Source: a bacterium (GTDB lineage: Bacteria > Planctomycetota > J058 > JACQDU01). Taken from it: a stretch of 7,291 nt of DNA. The notes beneath the pieces were generated by a model. The model was not told the DNA's origin. It worked only from the letters and a program-made list of their open reading frames with translations, and searched no databases. This document shows positions 1-5,051 of the stretch, one piece after another; position 1 is the stretch's first letter, and every line of letters begins with the position of its first letter. A program made the position numbers and the translations under genes. The stretch spans positions 1-7,291 of the forward strand of contig JACQDU010000712.1 of NCBI GenBank assembly GCA_016200955.1. The letters run 5' to 3'.

Positions 1-1
1 C

Positions 2-2509
2 CTCGAGCTCGCCGAGGAGGTGGATCCCCAGGAGGAGGGCTTCATCTCGCGCATAGCCCTCGAGGGGAGGCTCGCCCAGCTCGAGGTCCTCGTGGGCTCG
101 CGCCGCTTCACCGCCGCGCGCGACCTCTCGCGAGCGCTCGCCGCGCACGAGTCGAAGAACGCGCACGCTCACTGGCTCCTCGCCGAGGCGCTCGCGGGGC
201 TCGGAGACGACGACGGCGCGTTCGACGCGGCGCAGAAGGCGGCCCGTCTCGCTCCGACCGACGCGCGGGCCGTGCGCGCTTACGCGCAGGCGCTCTCGCG
301 GAAGGGAAAGCTGCCCGAGGCGTGCCTCGCCATGCGGCGGATCGTCGGCACGGCCAAGGGAGAGCCGCGCGACTCCGTCTTCCTGGCCGATCTCCTCCGA
401 CGTCAAGGCGAGGAAGCCCACGCGAAGAAGATCATGGAGGAGCTCGTCGCGCGCGACCCGCAGAGCCTCGAGCCCATGCGCCAGGCCTCCCTCGCGCGAG
501 CGGCCGCGGGCGACCTCGAGGGTGCCGCGGACGAGCTCGAGTCCCTCTCGAAGAAGGAGAAGCCGCCGCGGCCGATCACGCTCGCCGTGGCGACGGAGCT
601 CGCGCGCGCCGTCGAGGCCGCGGGAGACCGCGCTCCTCCGAGCGCGGTGGTCGGCTGCGCTCGCGCGCTCGATGCGAGCGGGAAGACGATCGCCGCCGTC
701 CGGCTCCTCGGTCCTCTCGTGCTCCGCGACCCGGGAGCGATCGACGCCCGGCGAGCTCTCGGGCTCGCATACTCGAAGCTCGGGGCCGCTCCTCTGGCCG
801 AGGAGCACCTCCGGGCCGTCGCGAGCCGCCCGGGCGCCGGCGCCGACGAGTGCAAAGCGCTCGGCGAGCTCGCGCTCGAGCGAGGAGACGCCGAGGGAGC
901 CGTGCGCGTGCTCGTGCGAGCGCGCGACCTCCGGCCCGACGACGTCTCGATCCGCCGCGCCCTCGCGCGCGCTCACGAGGCCGCGGGCGAGTTCCAGAAG
1001 GCGCTCGAGGAGATCGAGGTCGCCTGCACGGATGCTCCCGACGACAAGGACCTCGATGCGATCCACGAGGCTCTCTCCGAGCGCGCTCTCGCGGCGAAGC
1101 TCACGGCGCTCGAAGCGCGCGTGCGCGAGGCGCCGGACGACACGCAGGCGTGGCTCGACCTCGGGATCGCCCTGTTCGAGAAGGGCGAGGCCTCGCGCGC
1201 GTTCGACAGCCTCGCGAAGGCCGTGCGCGATCCTTACCTCGTGCCGCGCGTGGTCGAGCTCGTCGAATTCCTGAGAGAAGAGCTCGACGACCAGAGACCC
1301 GCGGTCGTTCTCCTCGTGGAGCTCCACCGGAAGGCGCAGAGCCCGCAGAAGGCGATCGAGGTCCTCGAGGCTTTCCTGAAGGAGCACACGGACGACGGGC
1401 TGCGGCTCGAGCTGCTCGAGCTCTACTGGAAGGGCAAGAGGATCCCCGCCGCGGTCGAGGGCCTGCTCGCCGTGCTCGGAAAGGCCGAGAAGGACCGCCT
1501 CCCGCCCGCGATCGCCCTCGCGGAGAAGGTGCTCGAGAGCGAGTCGCAGAACGACCTCGCGCGGGCGATCGCTCGCGCGAAGAGGAAGACGGGCGACCTC
1601 GCGGGAGCCGCGAGGGCCTTCGAGAAGTACCTCGAGGCCGTCCCCGGCGACCGCGAGGCGCGGCGCGAGCTCGCTTCCGCCCTCGAGGACGGCCTCAACA
1701 TCGAGGAGGCCCTCGCCGCGCTCCGGCCGCTCGTCCAGGACGGCGTCCCGACGCCCGACGAGCTCTCTTACGCGGCGTCTCTCATGGTTCACCTGGAGAA
1801 GCACGCCGAGGCTGTCCCTCTCCTCAAGAGAGCGCTCGAGCTCCGGCCCGACGACCGCGGCATGAAGGAGCGCCTGGAGCGGGCCGAGGGCGCCGTGCGC
1901 GACCGCGAGGCCGAGAGGCTCGCCGCCCAGGTGAGGAAGGCCGGCGCGAGCGCCAGCGAGGACGACTGCCGCCGCCTCGCCTCGCTCTATGCCGAGTCGG
2001 GGAAGCAGAAGGAGGCGCTCGAGCTGCTCCGCGTGCTCCCGGGGATCCCGGCGGGCGACGACGAGGCCGTGTTCCTGCGCTTCCAGGCCGAGCAGCTCGC
2101 CCGGAGCGGCCGGATCGACAAGGCCGAGGCCGCGCTCCGGCAGCTCTGCAAGGTCCTCGCTTACGTTCCTGGGTCGGAGCAGGAGAAGACCATGCTCTAC
2201 CGGATCGCCTCCCTCTACGAGAGGAGCAACGACCGGAGGAGCGCGCGGCGCGTCTACCTCGAGCTCGTGGGGCGCGACCCGAACTACCGCGACGCTTACT
2301 CGAAGCTCGAGGCGCAGGCCGAGGCCGGCGCCGCCGTCGAGAGCGAGGCCGCTCTCGAGGAGCGCCGCTTCGCCGACCTCATCGAGACGGGCGCTCCGCG
2401 AGACCTGAAGACGATCTTCGACGCGCTCGGCGGCATGGACCTCGCGCTCGATGCGACTCTCCTCGCCGACGCGCGCGCCAAGCTCTCGGCGGGAGCCCAG
2501 AGCGAGTAG
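2..2509 (+). CDS. TPR/helical-repeat protein, 5'-partial
   Basis: This is a long protein made almost entirely of degenerate tetratricopeptide (TPR) helical hairpins, so it is probably a protein-protein interaction scaffold; no catalytic motif is visible. The frame is open from base 2 with no stop. The GTG at 20 (829 residues onward) is a doubtful start, because the GAGGAGG before it abuts the GTG with no spacer, so the gene probably begins left of the window. Numbering from that GTG, TPR-like units are clearest near residues 47-80 (WLLAEALAGLGDDDGAFDAA), 310-343, 376-402, 512-552, 581-613 (AVPLLKRALELRPDD) and 725-765, with more diverged helical repeats between. The C-terminal ~60 residues are a charged, Ala-rich non-TPR tail ending at TAG 2507-2509. 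No signal peptide or membrane span is seen in the visible part, so it is probably cytoplasmic. The kinase gene starts 3 nt downstream, implying co-transcription and possible translational coupling. The TPR call is secure; the specific role is unknown. Confidence 0.9.
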   Translation, partial: LELAEEVDPQEEGFISRIALEGRLAQLEVLVGSRRFTAARDLSRALAAHESKNAHAHWLLAEALAGLGDDDGAFDAAQKAARLAPTDARAVRAYAQALSRKGKLPEACLAMRRIVGTAKGEPRDSVFLADLLRRQGEEAHAKKIMEELVARDPQSLEPMRQASLARAAAGDLEGAADELESLSKKEKPPRPITLAVATELARAVEAAGDRAPPSAVVGCARALDASGKTIAAVRLLGPLVLRDPGAIDARRALGLAYSKLGAAPLAEEHLRAVASRPGAGADECKALGELALERGDAEGAVRVLVRARDLRPDDVSIRRALARAHEAAGEFQKALEEIEVACTDAPDDKDLDAIHEALSERALAAKLTALEARVREAPDDTQAWLDLGIALFEKGEASRAFDSLAKAVRDPYLVPRVVELVEFLREELDDQRPAVVLLVELHRKAQSPQKAIEVLEAFLKEHTDDGLRLELLELYWKGKRIPAAVEGLLAVLGKAEKDRLPPAIALAEKVLESESQNDLARAIARAKRKTGDLAGAARAFEKYLEAVPGDREARRELASALEDGLNIEEALAALRPLVQDGVPTPDELSYAASLMVHLEKHAEAVPLLKRALELRPDDRGMKERLERAEGAVRDREAERLAAQVRKAGASASEDDCRRLASLYAESGKQKEALELLRVLPGIPAGDDEAVFLRFQAEQLARSGRIDKAEAALRQLCKVLAYVPGSEQEKTMLYRIASLYERSNDRRSARRVYLELVGRDPNYRDAYSKLEAQAEAGAAVESEAALEERRFADLIETGAPRDLKTIFDALGGMDLALDATLLADARAKLSAGAQSE

Positions 2510-2512
2510 AGC

Positions 2513-4924
2513 GTGAAGCTCGACTCGTACGAGATCAGCTCGGAGCTGGGACGCGGGGGTATGGGGGTCGTCTACCGCGCGCGCTCGGAGCAAGGCGGCG
2601 ACGTGGCCATCAAGGTCCTTCACGCGAGCGACCCCGGCCACGTCGAGCGGTTCGACCGGGAGCGTCGTTTCCTCGCGAGCCTCGGCGAGGGAGAGGGGTT
2701 CGTCCCGCTGCTCGCGTCGGGCCGGTCCGGGTCGGCTTCTTACCTCGTCATGCCGTTCCTGGAAGGCGGTACTCTCCGCGACCGGCTCCGGCGGGGCCCC
2801 CTCGACATCGAGGAGACGATCTCTCTCGGGATCGCCCTCGCCCGGGCGCTCGGGCACGCGCACGCCCGCAGGATCGTCCACCGCGACGTGAAGCCGGAGA
2901 ACATCATCTTCGCCGGGGACGGACGGCCGCTCGTCGCCGACCTCGGCCTCGCGAAGCTCCTGGGATCGAGCCACGACCTGAGCGCGTCTCTCTCGAAAAC
3001 GGGCGACTTCCGCGGCACGGTGGGCTACATGTCGCCCGAGCAGTTCAACGACGCCAAGAGCGTCGGGCCGACGGCCGACGTCTTCGCGCTCGGCGCGATC
3101 CTTCACGAATGCGTGGCTGGAGAGCCGGTCTTCTCGGGGAAGGGGCTGGTCGAGGTCGCGACGAAGCTCGCCGCGTGCCGGCGCGTCTCTCTCCCGACGG
3201 TGCGCCGCGAGACGCCCGCGTGGCTCGAGGCGGTCATCGCGCGCAGCCTCTCGAAGGCTGCCGCGGAGCGCTTCGAAGACGGCGAGGTGTTCGCGCGGAC
3301 CCTCGAAGAAAGCCGTGACGCGGCCGCGGGCACCCGCGGGAGAGCTCCTCGCACGAAGCTCGCTCTCGGGATCGCGGCCTCGATCGTCGTCGCCGCCGCC
3401 GTCCTCGCCTTCCTCGCCCTCGTTCGGAGCCGCGGGGCGGAAGCGCGTGCTCTCTCCGAGAGCGCGGCCTCTCTCGAGAAGAGCAAGCGCCACCGAGAGG
3501 CGATCGCCGCGGCGACCGAGGCGATCGCGCTCGACCCGGGGCTCGCCCTCGCGTGGGCCGCTCGCGGCGAGGCGCGCGCGAGACTGCGCGAGCTCGATCC
3601 CGCGATCGCCGATCTCACGACGGCGCTCGAGCTCGACTCGCGTTGCGCGGAAGCCTGGCGGCAGAGAGGCCTCGCGCGGACAGAGAAGGGCGACCTCGAC
3701 GGAGCGATCGCCGACCTCACGAGGGCGATCGAGCTCTCGCCCGCGTCCTCCCTCTCGCGGTGCGACCGCGGCGTCGCTCGGCACGCGAAGGGCGACGCCT
3801 CCTCCGCGCTCGAGGACGTGAGCAAGGCGATCGAGCTCGACGGAGCCTCGGCGCCGGCGTGGAGGACGCGCGCGATCGTGCGGCAATCCCTGGGAGACCA
3901 CGACGGGGCGATCGCCGACGCCACGCGGGCAATCGAGCTCGACTCGAAGGACGGCCTCGCGTGGCTGAGGCGCGGCCTCTCCCGGGCCGAGAAGGGCCTC
4001 GTCGACGGGGCGATCGCGGACCTGACGATGGCCCTCGCGCTCGATGCGCGCAGCACGGAGGCAATGAAGAACCGGGCCGTTCTCCGGGAAGGGAAAGGGG
4101 ACGTCGCGGGCGCGATCGCCGACGACTCGGCGGCGATCGAGATCGCTCCGCGCGACGCGACTCTCTGGAAGAACCGCGGCCTCGCGCGGGAGAAGGCCGG
4201 CGACCGCGAGGGGGCGCTCGCTGACCTGACGAGGGCGATCTCGCTCGACGCCCGCGACGCGGACGCGTGGTCCGGCCGAGGCGTCGTCCGCGCCCGTGGA
4301 GGCAACCTCCGCGAGGCGCTCGAGGACCTGACGCGCGCCGTCGATCTGGGGCCGCGGATCGCCCAGGTGTGGGTGAATCGCGGAGGCGTCCGGCAGAACC
4401 TGGGAGACCGCGACGGCGCGATCGCCGACCTCACGAGAGCGACCGAGCTCGACGCTCGCTTCCCTCTCGCGTGGGCGAACCGCGGTATCGCGCGGATGAA
4501 CAAGGGCGAGACGGCCGGCGCGATCGAGGACCTCACGAACGCGATCGCGCTCGAGCCCGGCAACGCCCCGCACTGGCTGAACCGCGGCGTCGCGCACGAC
4601 ATGGCCGGCGAGCTCGATGCGGCGGAGGCCGACCTCACGAGAGCGATCGACCTCGATGCGCGGAGCGCCGAGGCATGGACGAACCGCGCGTTCGTGCGCC
4701 AGAAGAAGGGCGACCATGCCGGAGCCGCGAGCGACTGGACGAGCTCGATCGAGCTCGAGCCGCCCAGGGCCAGCTCGTTCCTCCAGCGCGCGGCCGCGCG
4801 AGAGAAGATCGGCGATATCGCGGGCGAGATCGCGGACCTCGAGCGGTTCCTCGTCCTCGCGCCCGACGACCCGAACGCCGAGGGAGTGCGAGGCACGCTC
4901 GTAGGTCTGCGCACGAGGCGCTGA
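2513..4924 (+). CDS. Transmembrane Ser/Thr protein kinase (PknB-like) with C-terminal TPR array
   Basis: This is a Hanks-type Ser/Thr kinase of 803 residues. Visible motifs are: Gly-rich loop GRGGMGVVYRA (13-23), VAIK lysine K34, probable helix-C Glu E50, catalytic HRDVKPEN (123-130, D125, N130), DLG in place of DFG (143-145), activation loop with GTVGYMSPE (168-176; T163 and T169 are candidate phosphosites), D189 in the DVFALG segment, and the late AERF arginine (R253). Every catalytic residue is present, so it should be active. One hydrophobic helix (~283-304) follows, then a TPR domain (312-787) of 14 units, of which 346-787 is exactly 13 x 34 residues in W-x-N-R-G/GAIADLTRAIELD style, and a 16-residue tail. 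The kinase must be cytoplasmic, so the TPRs should be extracytoplasmic; charges flanking the span (four basic before, three after) do not settle this alone. The GTG start is chosen because the next Met (M17) lies inside the Gly-rich loop. The Shine-Dalgarno is weak (only purine-rich bases), and the upstream stop is 3 nt away, fitting translational coupling. Ligand and substrates are unknown. Confidence 0.96.
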   Translation: MKLDSYEISSELGRGGMGVVYRARSEQGGDVAIKVLHASDPGHVERFDRERRFLASLGEGEGFVPLLASGRSGSASYLVMPFLEGGTLRDRLRRGPLDIEETISLGIALARALGHAHARRIVHRDVKPENIIFAGDGRPLVADLGLAKLLGSSHDLSASLSKTGDFRGTVGYMSPEQFNDAKSVGPTADVFALGAILHECVAGEPVFSGKGLVEVATKLAACRRVSLPTVRRETPAWLEAVIARSLSKAAAERFEDGEVFARTLEESRDAAAGTRGRAPRTKLALGIAASIVVAAAVLAFLALVRSRGAEARALSESAASLEKSKRHREAIAAATEAIALDPGLALAWAARGEARARLRELDPAIADLTTALELDSRCAEAWRQRGLARTEKGDLDGAIADLTRAIELSPASSLSRCDRGVARHAKGDASSALEDVSKAIELDGASAPAWRTRAIVRQSLGDHDGAIADATRAIELDSKDGLAWLRRGLSRAEKGLVDGAIADLTMALALDARSTEAMKNRAVLREGKGDVAGAIADDSAAIEIAPRDATLWKNRGLAREKAGDREGALADLTRAISLDARDADAWSGRGVVRARGGNLREALEDLTRAVDLGPRIAQVWVNRGGVRQNLGDRDGAIADLTRATELDARFPLAWANRGIARMNKGETAGAIEDLTNAIALEPGNAPHWLNRGVAHDMAGELDAAEADLTRAIDLDARSAEAWTNRAFVRQKKGDHAGAASDWTSSIELEPPRASSFLQRAAAREKIGDIAGEIADLERFLVLAPDDPNAEGVRGTLVGLRTRR
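3548..4873 (+). repeat. 102-bp tandem array encoding 13 TPR units
   Basis: Inside the kinase gene, 13 consecutive 102-bp units each encode one 34-residue TPR with no insertion or deletion (residues 346-787). Each unit opens with x-x-W-x-x-R-G/A and carries G-D-x-x-G-A-I-A-D-L-T-x-A-I-x-L-D. The DNA core GCGATCGCCGACCTCACGAG, or near variants, recurs about once per unit. A 14th, more diverged unit (residues 312-345) precedes it. Units differ by many substitutions, so the array is not freshly duplicated. Such an array could still recombine between units or be collapsed in a short-read assembly. Confidence 0.9.
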
Positions 4925-4960
4925 ACGCGAGGACATTCGTGGTCTCGCGGTCTTCTCGGA

Positions 4961-4988
4961 GGCTCTCGTCACGAGATGGTGGAGAGCC
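4961..4988. other. Inverted repeat in the kinase/repeat-protein intergenic gap
   Basis: GGCTCTC (4961-4967) is perfectly complementary to GAGAGCC (4982-4988) with a 14-nt loop, 37 nt after the kinase stop. A competing nested palindrome, TCTCGT-C-ACGAGA, lies at 4964-4976. No T-run follows, so a classical intrinsic terminator is not supported. It could be a T-less terminator, an mRNA-end stabilising hairpin or an operator for the downstream promoter. Such palindromes also arise by chance in GC-rich DNA. Confidence 0.3.
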
Positions 4989-5018
4989 GGTAACTCCCTC
5001 GGCGAACGCGCGCGCCGG

Positions 5019-5024
5019 TATGAT
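5019..5024 (+). promoter_or_regulatory. Putative -10 element (TATGAT) of the exported repeat protein gene
   Basis: TATGAT matches the sigma-70 -10 consensus TATAAT at five of six positions and stands out in GC-rich surroundings. It would place transcription start near 5031, about 20 nt before the ATG and just upstream of the Shine-Dalgarno, a sensible leader length. No recognisable -35 hexamer lies 16-18 bp upstream (CCCTCG at 17 bp) and there is no TG extension, so the call rests on the -10 and its placement. Confidence 0.4.
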
Positions 5025-5041
5025 CGAGGCCAACTCTCGCC

Positions 5042-5049
5042 GGAGGTGA
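5042..5049 (+). promoter_or_regulatory. Strong Shine-Dalgarno that fixes the ATG start at 5052
   Basis: GGAGGTGA is an 8-nt perfect complement to the conserved anti-Shine-Dalgarno end of 16S rRNA. The GGAGG core ends 5 nt before the ATG at 5052, near-ideal spacing. The in-frame GTG at 5046 is part of this site and is therefore not the start codon. It is much stronger than anything upstream of the kinase gene. Confidence 0.85.
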
Positions 5050-5051
5050 GC

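Noticed and set aside
322..3318. 998-codon open frame on the + strand spanning the junction of the first two genes
   Set aside because: It is the +1 shadow of two well-supported genes. The translation is extremely Arg/Gly/Pro-rich with no domain motif, as expected when GC-rich codons are read out of frame.
3500..4560. Dense GCGATCGC octamers resembling the HIP1 motif of cyanobacteria
   Set aside because: They occur where the repeat encodes Ala-Ile-Ala (GCG ATC GCC/GCG) in the TPR units and are not seen in the intergenic gap, so the coding repeat explains them.
3103..4914. 603-codon antisense open frame across the TPR array, with its own ~34-residue periodicity
   Set aside because: The periodicity is inherited from the 102-bp sense repeats. 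The frame lies fully inside the kinase gene, is low-complexity Ala/Ser/Arg and has no promoter or ribosome site.
5046..5051. GTG at 5046 as the start of the exported protein
   Set aside because: It lies inside the GGAGGTGA Shine-Dalgarno. The ATG at 5052 has ideal spacing and gives a normal signal peptide.
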